A DNA stretch of 64,000 nucleotides, taken from the NCBI RefSeq assembly GCF_000730385.1, contig NZ_CP008849.1, positions 1,054,001 to 1,118,000 of the forward strand, read 5' to 3'. Every line of letters begins with the position of its first letter. Positions within the stretch are counted from its first letter, which is position 1. Shown here in pieces: positions 8,933 through 19,300 of the stretch. Source of the DNA: Alteromonas australica. Lineage in GTDB: Bacteria; Pseudomonadota; Gammaproteobacteria; Enterobacterales; Alteromonadaceae. A program made the position numbers and the translations under genes. The notes under the pieces are model-generated. The model saw only the letters and a program-made list of their open reading frames with translations, did no database searches and was not told the origin of the DNA.

Positions 8933-9805
8933 ATGGCAGTGACTGCAGCACTAGTTAAAGAACTGCGCGAACGTACTGGCGCAGGTATGCTGGATTGTAA
9001 GAAAGCCCTGGTTGAAACGGATGGTGACATTGAGCTAGCCATTGAGAACATGCGTAAATCAGGTCAAGCAAAAGCGGCTAAAAAAGCAGGTCGTATTGCA
9101 GCTGAAGGTGTGATCCTAACCAAAGTTGAAGGTGGTCGTGCGACCATGCTTGAACTAAACTGTGAAACTGATTTCGTTGCTCGTGACGAAGGTTTCCTTA
9201 AGTTCGGTAACGAATTACTAGAAGTAGCAGCAGCAAACAACATCAACGACATTGATTCTCTAAATGATGCAGAACTTAATGGCGTTAAAGTTAGCGAAGC
9301 TCGCGATACCCTAGTGGCTAAAATTGGCGAAAACATCTCTCCTCGTCGTGTTATCAACGTTGAAGGCGACACTTTAGGTGCCTACATCCACGGCGGCCGT
9401 ATTGGTGTAATCTCTATCCTTTCTGGTGGTGATGAAGCATTAGCAAAAGACATTGCTATGCACGTTGCTGCGGCGAGCCCACAGTTCGTTAAGCCTGAGA
9501 ACGTGCCGGCTGAAGTTGTTGAGAAAGAGAAAGAAATCCAAATCGAAATCGCTATTCAGTCTGGTAAGCCAGCTGAAATTGCTGAGAAGATGGTAGCAGG
9601 CCGCATGAAGAAGTTCACTGGCGAAGTGAGCTTAACGGGTCAGCCTTTCGTTAAAGATCCTTCAATCTCTGTTGCTGAGCTTCTTAAGAGCAACAGTGCT
9701 GACGTAATCAACTTCGTACGTTTTGAAGTTGGTGAAGGTATTGAGAAGAAAACTGAAGATTTCGCGGCAGAAGTTGCTGCGCAAATGGAAGCCGCCAAGA
9801 AATAA
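8933..9805 (+). CDS. tsf: Elongation factor Ts
   Basis: 290 residues. EF-Ts is the guanine nucleotide exchange factor for EF-Tu. The N-terminal UBA-like domain has '[19 protein letters not shown]' (residues 10-28). The dimerisation/core region has '[15 protein letters not shown]', the universal EF-Ts signature that contacts the EF-Tu Mg site, followed by '[10 protein letters not shown]'. Length and motif order are standard. A strong terminator follows, so rpsB-tsf forms a closed unit separate from pyrH-frr. Confidence 0.99.
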   Translation: MAVTAALVKELRERTGAGMLDCKKALVETDGDIELAIENMRKSGQAKAAKKAGRIAAEGVILTKVEGGRATMLELNCETDFVARDEGFLKFGNELLEVAAANNINDIDSLNDAELNGVKVSEARDTLVAKIGENISPRRVINVEGDTLGAYIHGGRIGVISILSGGDEALAKDIAMHVAAASPQFVKPENVPAEVVEKEKEIQIEIAIQSGKPAEIAEKMVAGRMKKFTGEVSLTGQPFVKDPSISVAELLKSNSADVINFVRFEVGEGIEKKTEDFAAEVAAQMEAAKK

Positions 9806-9850
9806 TTGGGCGTTTGGCTTTTGCATTCTACGAATGTCAGATAAACTAAG

Positions 9851-9874
9851 GCACCTCTTCGGAGGTGCTTTTTT
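9851..9874 (+). terminator. Rho-independent terminator after tsf
   Basis: A seven-base-pair stem GCACCTC/GAGGTGC with a TTCG tetraloop is followed by six T. It is a textbook intrinsic terminator 45 bases after the tsf stop. Confidence 0.95.
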
Positions 9875-9997
9875 ATAACTGGCACTTACAGGACCAAGAT
9901 AATAAAGCATTTTCTCCTATTCTTTTCATTGTTTATTGGGATGAATGAATGATAGAAAGGCCTAGGACAAAATGGGTTTACGAGGACATATCGAATA

Positions 9998-10735
9998 ATG
10001 AGTATCACACCTAAATCAGCATACCGACGTATATTACTAAAGCTAAGTGGTGAAGCCCTAATGGGTGAAGAAGGCTTTGGTATCGACCCAAAAGTGCTAG
10101 ATAGAATGGCACAGGAAATCAAAGAATTAGTTGAACTTGGCGTGCAAGTGGGGCTTGTTATTGGCGGCGGTAATTTATTCCGTGGCGAAGGCCTAGCAAA
10201 AGCAGGTATGAATCGCGTAGTTGGCGACCATATGGGTATGCTAGCGACTGTGATGAATGGCCTGGCAATGCGTGACGCGTTGCATCGGGCTTTTGTTAAC
10301 GCACGTATGATGTCGGCTATCCCACTCAATGGCGTGTGTGATGCCTACAACTGGGCTGAAGCCATAAGCTTACTTAAGTCAGGTCGAGTGGTTATCTTTT
10401 CTGCTGGTACAGGTAATCCATTCTTCACCACGGATTCAGCCGCATGTCTACGCGGTATTGAAATAGAAGCGGATGCAGTGCTTAAAGCCACCAAAGTTGA
10501 CGGTGTATATAGCGACGATCCGGTTAAAAACCCAGATGCTACCTTGTATGATCAGCTTTCATATCAAGAAGTTCTTGAGAGAGAATTGAAAGTCATGGAC
10601 TTGTCAGCCTTTACTCTCGCCCGTGATCACAGTCTACCCATCCGTGTATTTAACATGAACAAGCCGGGTTGCTTGAAGCGTGTTGTGATGGGAGAGAAAG
10701 AAGGCACAATTATTTGTCACGCTGACAACGGTTAA
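9998..10735 (+). CDS. pyrH: UMP kinase
   Basis: 245 residues, the bacterial hexameric amino-acid-kinase-fold UMP kinase that phosphorylates UMP to UDP with ATP; it is typically activated by GTP and inhibited by UTP. Motifs: '[11 protein letters not shown]' (phosphate binding, residues 13-23), '[10 protein letters not shown]', the UMP-binding '[15 protein letters not shown]', and '[13 protein letters not shown]' with '[13 protein letters not shown]'. It is preceded by ACGAGGA and starts a pyrH-frr-uppS-cdsA-dxr-rseP-bamA run. Confidence 0.98.
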   Translation: MSITPKSAYRRILLKLSGEALMGEEGFGIDPKVLDRMAQEIKELVELGVQVGLVIGGGNLFRGEGLAKAGMNRVVGDHMGMLATVMNGLAMRDALHRAFVNARMMSAIPLNGVCDAYNWAEAISLLKSGRVVIFSAGTGNPFFTTDSAACLRGIEIEADAVLKATKVDGVYSDDPVKNPDATLYDQLSYQEVLERELKVMDLSAFTLARDHSLPIRVFNMNKPGCLKRVVMGEKEGTIICHADNG

Positions 10736-10759
10736 TTAAGTACGATAGGATACACAATT

Positions 10760-11317
10760 GTGATTGATGAAATTGAATTAGATGCGCAAGAGCGCATGGA
10801 AAAAAGTCTCGTTGCACTGAAAGGGCAGTTTAGCAAAATTCGCACAGGCCGCGCGCATCCAAGTCTTTTAGATGGCATTATGGTGCCGTACTACGGAGTA
10901 GACACGCCCCTTAAGCAAGTCGCGAATGTTATTGCGGAAGACAGCCGCACGTTGGCACTTACTGTATTTGATAAAAGCGCGATTCAAGCCGTTGAAAAAG
11001 CCATAATGCAATCTGATTTGGGATTAAACCCGATGAGTGCCGGTGGTTCAATTCGCATCCCTCTTCCGCCGCTTACCGAAGAACGTCGTAAAGACCTCAT
11101 TCGTGTTGTACGGAATGAAGCTGAAGGCGGGCGAGTGGCTATTCGTAATATTCGTCGCGATGCCAATGGTGACGTGAAAGACCTACTAAAAGAAAAAGAA
11201 ATCAGCGAGGACGAAAGTCGCGCAGCAGAAGAAAATATTCAGTCGATAACTAACGAATTCATTAAGAAAGTCGACAGCTTGCTTGCTGATAAAGAAAAAG
11301 AATTAATGGAAGTGTAG
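10760..11317 (+). CDS. frr: Ribosome recycling factor
   Basis: 185 residues, the standard RRF length. With EF-G it splits post-termination ribosomes. The family signature '[23 protein letters not shown]' region near residue 24 and '[18 protein letters not shown]' near 98 are present. The C-terminal helix carries the usual charged residues. The start codon is GTG at 10760, 24 bases after the pyrH stop. Confidence 0.98.
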   Translation: MIDEIELDAQERMEKSLVALKGQFSKIRTGRAHPSLLDGIMVPYYGVDTPLKQVANVIAEDSRTLALTVFDKSAIQAVEKAIMQSDLGLNPMSAGGSIRIPLPPLTEERRKDLIRVVRNEAEGGRVAIRNIRRDANGDVKDLLKEKEISEDESRAAEENIQSITNEFIKKVDSLLADKEKELMEV

Positions 11318-11325
11318 TCAGTATT

Positions 11326-12108
11326 ATGATTGGGAAGCGGTCAAACGCAGCCAAAACGACTGAACCAGTAGGGCCTGCAGATTCGGCAGGCCCTAAACAT
11401 GTTGCTATTATCATGGATGGCAACGGTCGTTGGGCTCAAAAGAAAGGGAAAATTCGCACTTTTGGACATAAAGCTGGGGTAGAGTCAGTACGTGCAGTGG
11501 TGCGTTTTGCACGACAAACCGGCATTGAATCACTTACCTTGTTTGCCTTTTCCAGCGAGAATTGGAAACGTCCAGAAGAAGAAGTTAGCGTGCTTATGGA
11601 GCTGTTTAATCTAGTTTTAAACAGTGAAGCTAAACGCCTTCATAAAAATGGCGTACGCCTAAAAGTGATAGGCGATGTCAGCGCTTTTGACGATAAGTTG
11701 GTGGAAAAGATCCGCAAAGCGGAAGCCATGACGGCGGACAATAAGGATTTAGTGTTGAATATTGCCGCTAATTACGGTGGCCGTTGGGACATTGTTAATG
11801 CCGCTAAAACACTAGCCGAGCAGGTTAAGGCCGGCGAAATAGAGGTCGCGGACATTAACGAGCAAGCTTTTACACGTGAAACCTCCACAGCAGACCTTCC
11901 TGAATTAGATCTCCTTATCCGTACCGGCGGTGAACACCGCATCAGCAACTTTTTATTGTGGCAATGTGCCTATGCTGAGTTGTACTTTACCGACGTGCTA
12001 TGGCCCGACTTCAACGAAGACGTTTTTCAATTAGCCGTAGACGATTTCAATGTTCGCCAACGCCGATTCGGGCTTACCGGTGAGCAAATCCTTACAGCCG
12101 GCAGTTAA
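11326..12108 (+). CDS. uppS: Isoprenyl (undecaprenyl) diphosphate synthase
   Basis: 260 residues. It is a cis-prenyltransferase that condenses eight isopentenyl diphosphates onto farnesyl diphosphate to form the undecaprenyl carrier for peptidoglycan and O-antigen. Motifs: '[14 protein letters not shown]' with the catalytic Asp near residue 31, '[11 protein letters not shown]', '[13 protein letters not shown]', and the C-terminal '[15 protein letters not shown]' with the downstream Glu. It has about 23 residues before the core, including a Gly/Pro/Ala linker encoded by a strong hairpin at 11369-11395. frr ends eight bases upstream. Confidence 0.97.
   Translation: MIGKRSNAAKTTEPVGPADSAGPKHVAIIMDGNGRWAQKKGKIRTFGHKAGVESVRAVVRFARQTGIESLTLFAFSSENWKRPEEEVSVLMELFNLVLNSEAKRLHKNGVRLKVIGDVSAFDDKLVEKIRKAEAMTADNKDLVLNIAANYGGRWDIVNAAKTLAEQVKAGEIEVADINEQAFTRETSTADLPELDLLIRTGGEHRISNFLLWQCAYAELYFTDVLWPDFNEDVFQLAVDDFNVRQRRFGLTGEQILTAGS
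11369..11395 (+). repeat. Perfect hairpin inside the 5' coding region of uppS
   Basis: A ten-base-pair perfect stem (TAGGGCCTGC / GCAGGCCCTA) with a seven-base loop lies 43 bases into the uppS reading frame. It encodes the GPADSAGP linker ahead of the catalytic core. It could slow translation or attenuate transcription, but no T-tract follows. Confidence 0.7.
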
Positions 12109-12162
12109 TACTATGCACGCGGGCAATAGGGCCAACCTGCACACAGGAGCCGAGAGCCAATT

Positions 12163-13026
12163 ATGCTAAAACAACGAATAATAACCGCATTAATTTTAGC
12201 GCCATCCGCGCTTTTCGCTATTTTATACCTTCCCGTTTTTTGGTTTGAAATTGCCATTTCAGGCGTGGTGGCAATAGGTGCCTATGAATGGGCCAATATG
12301 TCAGGTATTTGCGAGCGACCTAAAAAACTCATTTTTATGGCAGTGGCATTTGCCATTTGCATTGCATTGTCACTGGCCGTGGATACCAGTTTAATATGGT
12401 ATCAAGGGCAACTGCATGGCCTCTACCGACTTATTTTGGGAATAGCAGTGCTGTGGTGGGTGGTGTCTCTGCTTATGGTGCTTGCCTATCCAAAATACAC
12501 TTCATTTTGGCGTAATAGCCGGGCAATTCGAACCGTTTTTGGTTTGTTAACACTTATTCCTACTTGGGTTGCTGTTATTGCGCTGCGCACCAGCCTTTAC
12601 GATGTCGATCCCCTCTATGGAGCTTCGTTAATCTTTTATGTTTTAGGCATCGTGTGGGCAGCGGATATTGGCGCGTTCTTTGTAGGCGTGAAGTTTGGCC
12701 GACATAAATTGCGCCCTAATGTATCACCTGGCAAAAGCTTAGAGGGCTTGTTAGGTGGTATTGCAGCATCGTTTGCCATTATTGCTTTTGCGGCGTTGCA
12801 CTATCAGGTGGAGCCTTCTCGCATTGTATTACACCTTGCTATAGGGGGGATTACAGTTGCAGTTTCAGCGCTAGGCGACCTCAACGAAAGTATGTTAAAG
12901 CGTTGCGCTGGTATTAAAGACAGCGGCCGTATTTTACCCGGGCACGGTGGGGTTTTAGATCGTATTGATAGCCTCACCGCAGCGTTTCCTGTATTTGCCT
13001 TTTGCTATGTAACTTGGATGGCATAA
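12163..13026 (+). CDS. cdsA: Phosphatidate cytidylyltransferase
   Basis: 287 residues, a polytopic inner-membrane enzyme that makes CDP-diacylglycerol from phosphatidic acid and CTP, the precursor of all bacterial glycerophospholipids. Several hydrophobic segments run from residue 7 onward. The C-terminal signature is seen as '[21 protein letters not shown]' followed by '[14 protein letters not shown]', with the Mg-binding Asp residues. An ACAGGAG ribosome binding site precedes the ATG. The stop overlaps the dxr start (TAATG). Confidence 0.97.
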   Translation: MLKQRIITALILAPSALFAILYLPVFWFEIAISGVVAIGAYEWANMSGICERPKKLIFMAVAFAICIALSLAVDTSLIWYQGQLHGLYRLILGIAVLWWVVSLLMVLAYPKYTSFWRNSRAIRTVFGLLTLIPTWVAVIALRTSLYDVDPLYGASLIFYVLGIVWAADIGAFFVGVKFGRHKLRPNVSPGKSLEGLLGGIAASFAIIAFAALHYQVEPSRIVLHLAIGGITVAVSALGDLNESMLKRCAGIKDSGRILPGHGGVLDRIDSLTAAFPVFAFCYVTWMA

Positions 13027-14213
13027 TGCAAACCATTACTGTACTAGGTGCAACAGGGTCAATTGGTTGCAGTACGTTAGATGTTGTTAATCGACATCCT
13101 GATAAATATCGTGTGTTTGCGATTACCGGCTATGCGCAGGTAGAGTTGCTTATGAAACAAGCGCAAGCATGTGCCCCGCGATTTGTGGTGTTGGCTGATG
13201 ATAATTACTTAGAACAAGCCAAGCAATACGCACTGCAGTATGGCGTAACTGCTGAAATCTTGTGTGGCGCGAAAGCACTCGAAGACGTAGCCTGCGCGGC
13301 TGAAGTTGATGCGGTTATGGCTGCCATTGTCGGGGCCGCAGGATTGCTGCCTACACTTGCGGCAGTGAAAGCGGGTAAAAAAGTACTGTTGGCAAACAAA
13401 GAAGCCTTGGTGATGTCAGGAGCGCTCTTTATTGACGCCGCCAAACAAAGCGGTGCGCAAATATTACCAATAGACAGTGAGCACAATGCTATTTTCCAAT
13501 GCCTTCCAGAGAACTTTCAATATGGAAAGTTATCCGCAGCGGGTATTCAGAAAATCTTGCTTACTGGCTCTGGTGGGCCTTTTAGGCAGCGCAGTTTAGA
13601 AAGCTTCTCATCCATTACCATTGATGAGGCGAGTACCCATCCAAACTGGTCAATGGGCAGAAAGATAACCATAGATTCAGCCACAATGATGAATAAAGGG
13701 TTAGAGTTCATCGAAGCATGTTGGTTATTTGGGGCTAAGGCCAATGATATTCAGGTGGTTATTCACCCTCAAAGTATTATCCATTCTATGGTTCAATATA
13801 TTGATGGGTCGGTAATTGCGCAAATGGGTAACCCAGATATGCGCACACCGATAGCTTACGGTTTGGCCCACCCTGAGAGAATTGATGCAGGTGTTGCACC
13901 TTTGGATTTTGCCGAAATGGCCAACTTTACTTTTCAGACGCCCTGCTACGAACGTTATCCAAATTTAAAGTTAGCCATACAAGCATGTGAAGAAGGGCAA
14001 GCTGCGACCACGCGTCTTAATGCGGCGAACGAGGTAGCGGTTTCTCACTTTTTAGACGGTCATATTGGGTTTTGTGATATTGCCCGTGTAAACGAAGAAA
14101 CATTGAATCAAATGGAACAGGTATCAGTTTCCTCCATCCAGCAAATACTGGATCAAGACAAAGCAGCCAGAACCGTGGCGGTAGACATTATTAGAGGAAA
14201 ATTTGCATGCTAA
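13026..14213 (+). CDS. dxr: 1-deoxy-D-xylulose 5-phosphate reductoisomerase
   Basis: 395 residues. It converts DXP to 2-C-methyl-D-erythritol 4-phosphate with NADPH, the committed MEP-pathway step feeding isoprenoid synthesis, including uppS upstream. The NADPH loop '[16 protein letters not shown]' is at the N-terminus. The metal site '[14 protein letters not shown]' and the substrate loop '[26 protein letters not shown]' are intact. The ATG at 13026 shares its A with the cdsA stop; an in-frame ATG at 13002 lies inside cdsA and is not needed. It overlaps rseP by seven bases. Confidence 0.97.
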   Translation: MQTITVLGATGSIGCSTLDVVNRHPDKYRVFAITGYAQVELLMKQAQACAPRFVVLADDNYLEQAKQYALQYGVTAEILCGAKALEDVACAAEVDAVMAAIVGAAGLLPTLAAVKAGKKVLLANKEALVMSGALFIDAAKQSGAQILPIDSEHNAIFQCLPENFQYGKLSAAGIQKILLTGSGGPFRQRSLESFSSITIDEASTHPNWSMGRKITIDSATMMNKGLEFIEACWLFGAKANDIQVVIHPQSIIHSMVQYIDGSVIAQMGNPDMRTPIAYGLAHPERIDAGVAPLDFAEMANFTFQTPCYERYPNLKLAIQACEEGQAATTRLNAANEVAVSHFLDGHIGFCDIARVNEETLNQMEQVSVSSIQQILDQDKAARTVAVDIIRGKFAC

Positions 14214-15559
14214 GTTTTTTATGGAGCCTAGGCGCATTCATCGTCGCTTTAGGTATCTTAGTGGCGGTACACGAATGGGGGCACTTTTACGTGGCTCGAA
14301 AATGTGGAGTCCACGTAGAACGCTTTTCAATTGGGTTTGGTAAACCGTTATGGCGACGTAAAAGTGCCTCGGGTACCGAGTACGTGATTGCCATGATACC
14401 GCTTGGCGGTTACGTGCGCATGCTAGACGGCCGGGTTGATGATGTTCCCCCTCATATGGCGGATAAAGCTTTTAATAACAAGCATGTATTAAAGCGCATG
14501 GCGATTATTGCAGCAGGTCCTGGGGTCAATTTTGTGTTTGCCTTTTTGGCGCTTTGGTTAATGTTTTTAGTGGGATTACAAACCGTAAAACCTGTGGTTC
14601 AGACAGTAAAAGCAGACACTATTGCTGCACAGGCAGGTGTGAATGATGGTGATACTTTCTTAAAAATAGGGGATCGCGACACGCCTGACTGGGAAGCGGT
14701 TAACTTAGAATTGATGTCAAAAATTGGTCATGATACCGCCAAAGTAACCCTGCAAAGTGCCGAAAATAATGAAAAAGTCGTGACATTTACACTTAGCGAT
14801 TGGAACTTTGACGCAGATAACGAGTCTCCCTTAAGCAGTCTGGGGATTACCCCATTTAGGCCTTCACCAACCCTAGAGGTAGGTTTTATTGGCGAAGGCA
14901 GTGCTGCACAAGAAGCTGGAATTAAGGTAGGCGATACGTTAATAGCACTTAACGGTGAATCTTTAACCTCATGGCAAGCATTAGTTGATGTCATTGTTGA
15001 AAGTCCTGGTGAAGCAGTCATCTTTACTATTGAAAGGGATGGACAGCAGCAACAACTGCATGCAACCATAGCGCGCCGAGATACTCCGCAAGGTCAAAGT
15101 GGGTATTTAGGTGTGAGCCCTACGTTTGAGCCTTGGCCTGAAGGGTATGTGTTTACGCATCAATATGGCATAGTAGAGGCAATAGGGAAGTCACTTGATA
15201 AAACGTGGCGTCTAATGACATTGAGTGTCGATATGATAGGCAAGTTGTTAACAGGCGATGTGTCTGTTAAAAACTTAAATGGGCCTATCTCTATTGCTCA
15301 GGGAGCGGGAGTCAGTGCCGGTTATGGGTTGGCTTATTTTTTGAGCTTTCTTGCCTTAATTAGCGTGAATTTAGGCATAATTAATTTATTACCCTTGCCC
15401 ATGCTTGACGGTGGTCATTTGATGTTTTTCACAGCAGAGTGGATCACTGGAAAACCTGTACCAGAAGCGGTGCAAGAATGGGGTTACAGAATAGGTGGCG
15501 TGCTTCTGTTTATGATAATGGGTATCGCTATTATGAACGATATTGCTCGCATAGCCTGA
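14207..15559 (+). CDS. rseP: Site-2 zinc metalloprotease RseP
   Basis: 450 residues, an inner-membrane intramembrane protease that cleaves the anti-sigma factor RseA after DegS and so activates the sigma-E envelope stress response; it also clears signal-peptide remnants. The zinc motif HEWGH is at residues 22-26 in the first transmembrane segment. Two PDZ domains lie at about 120-190 and 220-290. The third zinc ligand motif '[12 protein letters not shown]' is near 400, in the C-terminal membrane region. It overlaps dxr by seven bases and precedes bamA, a major sigma-E-related outer-membrane factor. Confidence 0.97.
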   Translation: MLSFLWSLGAFIVALGILVAVHEWGHFYVARKCGVHVERFSIGFGKPLWRRKSASGTEYVIAMIPLGGYVRMLDGRVDDVPPHMADKAFNNKHVLKRMAIIAAGPGVNFVFAFLALWLMFLVGLQTVKPVVQTVKADTIAAQAGVNDGDTFLKIGDRDTPDWEAVNLELMSKIGHDTAKVTLQSAENNEKVVTFTLSDWNFDADNESPLSSLGITPFRPSPTLEVGFIGEGSAAQEAGIKVGDTLIALNGESLTSWQALVDVIVESPGEAVIFTIERDGQQQQLHATIARRDTPQGQSGYLGVSPTFEPWPEGYVFTHQYGIVEAIGKSLDKTWRLMTLSVDMIGKLLTGDVSVKNLNGPISIAQGAGVSAGYGLAYFLSFLALISVNLGIINLLPLPMLDGGHLMFFTAEWITGKPVPEAVQEWGYRIGGVLLFMIMGIAIMNDIARIA

Positions 15560-15618
15560 TGAAAATCAGGCATTTCAAAACAGCTAATATAAAAACGCGG
15601 CCAGGAAAAGAAAAATAG

Positions 15619-18096
15619 ATGAAGTTAAAACAGTTAGTAGCAGCCGGAGCCATTTTTTCCAGTGCTAGCTTTGCCAATGCTGCGGCGCAAAACAGTGAAT
15701 TCGTCGTTGAAGATATTCGTGTAGAAGGGCTTCAACGGGTGGCACTCGGTGCAGCACTTACTTATCTGCCCGTTCAGGTAGGCGACGAGCTAAACACATT
15801 TCGGGTAACCCAACTTATCCGTTCTTTATATTCTTCAACGCATTTCGAATATGTCGAAATTGCCCGTGACGGAAATACGCTTGTTGTTCGTGTTGCTGAA
15901 CGTCCAACCATCAGTAACATTATTTTTGATGGTAACGACGATATCAAAGATGAACAACTTCAAGAAAGTTTGGACGGCAATGGCGTACGCATAGGCGAGC
16001 CTCTCGATAAAACGGTTTTAACCTCAATCGAGAATGGCCTGAAAGATTTCTTCTACAGTATTGGTAAATATAATGCAGATGTCACGGCCATTATTACGCC
16101 TTTACCTCGTAACCGCGTAGATTTGAAATTGCTTTTCGAAGAAGGCGATGCTGCGAAAATTGAACAAATTAACATCGTTGGTAACGAAGTTTTCTCTGAT
16201 GCAGAGTTAATGGAGCAATTCGAGTTACAGTTTGATACGCCATGGTGGGATTTCTTGTCAGAAACCCGCTATCAGCAGCAAACCTTGCAAGGAGATATGG
16301 AAACCTTGCGTAACCATTACCTCGACCGTGGTTATTTGCGTTTTAACGTAGATTCTACTCAGGTGTCAATGACGCCCGAAAAGTCAGGTATTTACGTTGC
16401 CATGAACGTCAGTGAAGGCGAGCAATATACTATTTCAGAAGTGGAATTGGTGGGTGACGTACTTGGTCACGAAGAGTATATAGAGCGAGTGTTGCCGTTA
16501 ACACCCGGTGAGCTCTATAACCAAGCTGAAGTTACCTACACTGAAGAATTTATCAGTAAGTATTTAGGTCGCTTTGGTTATGCTTACCCAACTGTGACCA
16601 CTGTACCTGATATAAACGACGAAGATAAAACCGTTAAGCTCACCTTATCCGTTGACCCAGGTAAGCGTATTTACGTTAACCGTATTAAATTTAATGGTAA
16701 CGTGGTAACCGCTGATAGCGTGTTGCGTCAAAACGTAAGCCAAATGGAAGGTACCTGGTTATCTAATAACTTGCTTGAATCTTCTAAAAATCAGCTTTCT
16801 CGTTTAACGTACATGGAAGAAGTGGAGTTTGAAACCATTCGACTGCCCGGTGAAGAAGATTTAGTGGATGTTGACTTTAACGTGAAGGAACAGCCTTCAG
16901 GTTCATTCAACGCCGGTATTGGTTATGGTGACCGCACCAAGCTAAGCTTACAAGCGGGAATTCAACAAGATAACTTCCTAGGTACAGGTAAACGTGTGGG
17001 GTTAAACCTAAGCACTGTATCTTATCAGCGCTCTGCGCAAATCACCTATAACGACCCGTACTTCACCATTGACGGAATCAGTTTAGGTGGCTCGGTAGGT
17101 TACAGTGAATTCGACGGTTCAGACTTCAACGTTATCCAGTATAACTCTAAGCAGTGGTCTGTTGGTGCCAACATTGGTTACCCTATTAACGAATTCAACC
17201 GTATTAACTTCGGTTTAACTTACAGCAATGTAGAACTCTATAACCGTGGATACTACGAGCAAACTGAACAGTTTTATAATCAATTCTTAGATGGCGATGA
17301 TCCAGATGCGGCAATTAAGTATCACAGCTATCTTGCCAGTGTAAGTTGGAGCAGAAGTACGCTAAACCGTGGCTTGTTCCCTACGGCAGGGTCTTCGCAA
17401 CGTGCGTCTTTCAGTATTACTACGCCTAACTCAGACGTTAATTACTTTAAAACCTTGTTTGACGGTAAGTGGTATTTCCCGCTATCGCGCAATCAGCGTT
17501 GGTCTTTCTTAGCCCGCGTACGCTTGGGTTATGGTAACGGCTATGGTGACATTAACGGTAATGAGCAAATTCTACCGTTCACCGAGAACTTCACTGCAGG
17601 TGGTGCCGATTCACTGCGTGGGTTTGAAAACAACACAGTGGGACCTCGTGGTGTCATTCGTTCTACAAGCGGTACAATCAGTGGGCCGAATGGTGAAGTT
17701 TATCCAAACGATCCTGATGATGATTACATCACGTTGTCTAGCCGAAGCTTAGGTGGTAACGCGATGGCGCTGGGCGGCATCGAACTTATTGTACCTACGC
17801 CGTTTGTTGAAGCGGATATGGATAACTCAGTAAGAACCAGTTTGTTTGTAGATGTGGGGAACGTGTGGGATACTGAGTTCGATTACGACACGTATAAAAA
17901 TTTCGAGCAAGCTTCAACGCAAAACGGAACCTTGTTGGACTATTCTGACTGGAGCCTGTATCGTAGTTCCGCCGGTATTTCGGTACAATGGATTTCACCG
18001 ATGGGGCCGATGGTGTTCAGTTTCTCGAAAGCAATACAACAACGTGATGGTGACGATGCTAAATTCTTCACCTTCAATATCGGTCAGACATTCTAA
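15619..18096 (+). CDS. bamA: Outer membrane protein assembly factor BamA
   Basis: 825 residues, the central Omp85 subunit of the BAM complex that folds beta-barrel proteins into the outer membrane. A signal peptide of about 22 residues (MKLKQLVAAGAIFSSASFAN, then AA) is followed by five POTRA domains (about 28-430; first begins 'FVVEDIRVEGLQRVALG') and a C-terminal barrel (about 430-825). The barrel has the lid-loop motif VRGF-type 'SLRGFENNTVGPRG' and ends in an aromatic 'IGQTF'. Order rseP-bamA-skp is conserved. Confidence 0.98.
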   Translation: MKLKQLVAAGAIFSSASFANAAAQNSEFVVEDIRVEGLQRVALGAALTYLPVQVGDELNTFRVTQLIRSLYSSTHFEYVEIARDGNTLVVRVAERPTISNIIFDGNDDIKDEQLQESLDGNGVRIGEPLDKTVLTSIENGLKDFFYSIGKYNADVTAIITPLPRNRVDLKLLFEEGDAAKIEQINIVGNEVFSDAELMEQFELQFDTPWWDFLSETRYQQQTLQGDMETLRNHYLDRGYLRFNVDSTQVSMTPEKSGIYVAMNVSEGEQYTISEVELVGDVLGHEEYIERVLPLTPGELYNQAEVTYTEEFISKYLGRFGYAYPTVTTVPDINDEDKTVKLTLSVDPGKRIYVNRIKFNGNVVTADSVLRQNVSQMEGTWLSNNLLESSKNQLSRLTYMEEVEFETIRLPGEEDLVDVDFNVKEQPSGSFNAGIGYGDRTKLSLQAGIQQDNFLGTGKRVGLNLSTVSYQRSAQITYNDPYFTIDGISLGGSVGYSEFDGSDFNVIQYNSKQWSVGANIGYPINEFNRINFGLTYSNVELYNRGYYEQTEQFYNQFLDGDDPDAAIKYHSYLASVSWSRSTLNRGLFPTAGSSQRASFSITTPNSDVNYFKTLFDGKWYFPLSRNQRWSFLARVRLGYGNGYGDINGNEQILPFTENFTAGGADSLRGFENNTVGPRGVIRSTSGTISGPNGEVYPNDPDDDYITLSSRSLGGNAMALGGIELIVPTPFVEADMDNSVRTSLFVDVGNVWDTEFDYDTYKNFEQASTQNGTLLDYSDWSLYRSSAGISVQWISPMGPMVFSFSKAIQQRDGDDAKFFTFNIGQTF

Positions 18097-18158
18097 ATAC
18101 TAAACGGGGGCCGCTTGCGGTGCGCCCAGATAAAAAGATGCATAAAAAGGAGTTCCTT

Positions 18159-18674
18159 TTGAAACAGTTGGTTAAACATATTGTTGCAGGCGCAATGTTG
18201 GGTAGCGCATTGGTAAGTACATCAGTTATGGCAGAGCAAAAACTTGCTGTCGTTGATGTTCAGGGCGTATTCCAAGCAATGCCTCAAGCTGCAGAGATTC
18301 AAAACGCAATTCAGGTTGAATTTAAAGATCAAATTGAAGAAGTTAATCAGCTTCAACGGGATGGTCAGTTCTACGCAGAGCGTCTACAACGTGACGCAGC
18401 AACGATGAGTGAGCAAGAGAAAAAAGATCTTGAGCAAAAGATCTTAAACGTTCGTGAAGAGCTCGCTAAAAAAGGCCAGCCTTTACAACAAAATATCCAG
18501 CGTCGTAGCAACGAAGAACGTAACAAGCTACTTGGTCTTATTAAGCAAGCTATCGATTCTGTTGCGGCTAAGCAAGGTTACGATTTAGTGCTTAATGCTG
18601 GTGCGGTTGCATTTGCAAAAGAAGAGCACGACCTATCTGAGCAAGTACTCGAGCAAGTTAGCAAAGTTAATTAA
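18159..18674 (+). CDS. skp: Periplasmic chaperone Skp (OmpH family)
   Basis: A 171-residue precursor that chaperones unfolded outer-membrane proteins from Sec to BAM as a jellyfish-like trimer. The signal peptide has a basic N-end, a hydrophobic core and an 'SVMA|EQKL' cleavage site. The mature part is mostly charged coiled-coil (about 55-130), as in the family. I place the start at TTG 18159, because AAGGAG lies six bases before it. ATG at 18138 would put that site inside the gene. It directly follows bamA; a strong hairpin follows, and lpxD is missing downstream. Confidence 0.93.
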   Translation: MKQLVKHIVAGAMLGSALVSTSVMAEQKLAVVDVQGVFQAMPQAAEIQNAIQVEFKDQIEEVNQLQRDGQFYAERLQRDAATMSEQEKKDLEQKILNVREELAKKGQPLQQNIQRRSNEERNKLLGLIKQAIDSVAAKQGYDLVLNAGAVAFAKEEHDLSEQVLEQVSKVN

Positions 18675-18710
18675 TGCGCGACTACGTCGAGTAGCACACA
18701 GCTAATTTAT

Positions 18711-18750
18711 CAGACCAACACCCGAAAGGGGTTGGTCTGATTTGTTTTTC
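18711..18750 (+). terminator. Terminator-like hairpin after skp
   Basis: A stem CAGACCAAC/GTTGGTCTG (18711-18719 and 18731-18739) is extended by CCC/GGG and capped by a GAAA tetraloop, followed by a T-rich run (ATTTGTTTTT). It separates bamA-skp from fabZ-lpxA-lpxB. Confidence 0.85.
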
Positions 18751-18849
18751 GCGCTTAAAAGCGTATGGTTGCCGCCGTTTTAGTTTTTTAACGGTGAGCG
18801 TGATCATAAAACTGCAATTGGGTCATGCTTGCATTATAGGAGAAAGTTT

Positions 18850-19299
18850 TTGGCCAATTCACTCAATACCATTGAAATTCAGGAAATCATGTCGCTGTTA
18901 CCACACAGATATCCTTTCCTGTTGGTTGATCGAGTTACAGATTATGTTCTGGGTGAATCAATCAAAGCGTATAAAAATATCACCATCAATGAACCTTGCT
19001 TTACGGGGCATTTCCCTGAGCAGCCAATTTTTCCTGGCGTGCTTATTTTAGAGGCTATGGCACAGGCGGCAGGTATTCTTGGTTTTAAAACCATGGGGAA
19101 TAATGATCAGTTATACTTATACGCAGGAATCGATAACGCTAGGTTCAAGCGCCCTGTGGTACCCGGTGATAAACTGGAGTTTGATATTTGCTTATTGAAA
19201 GAGCGCAGAGGGATTTGGAAATTTAAAGGCACTGCAACCGTGAATAACGAATTAGCGTGCAGTGCAGAGTTTATGTGTGCAATGAGAGAGATAGCATAA
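18850..19299 (+). CDS. fabZ: 3-hydroxyacyl-[acyl-carrier-protein] dehydratase FabZ
   Basis: 149 residues from TTG 18850, with AGGAG seven bases upstream. It dehydrates beta-hydroxyacyl-ACP in fatty acid elongation; the balance of FabZ and LpxC/LpxA sets phospholipid against lipid A. A hot-dog fold with the catalytic His in '[22 protein letters not shown]' and the paired Glu in the same helix; the N-terminal '[14 protein letters not shown]' is typical. lpxA begins one base after its stop. Confidence 0.97.
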   Translation: MANSLNTIEIQEIMSLLPHRYPFLLVDRVTDYVLGESIKAYKNITINEPCFTGHFPEQPIFPGVLILEAMAQAAGILGFKTMGNNDQLYLYAGIDNARFKRPVVPGDKLEFDICLLKERRGIWKFKGTATVNNELACSAEFMCAMREIA

Positions 19300-19300
19300 G

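Noticed and set aside
13205-13486. A 93-codon minus-strand ORF within dxr
   Set aside because: It is antisense to a conserved enzyme with all motifs intact; treated as a shadow.
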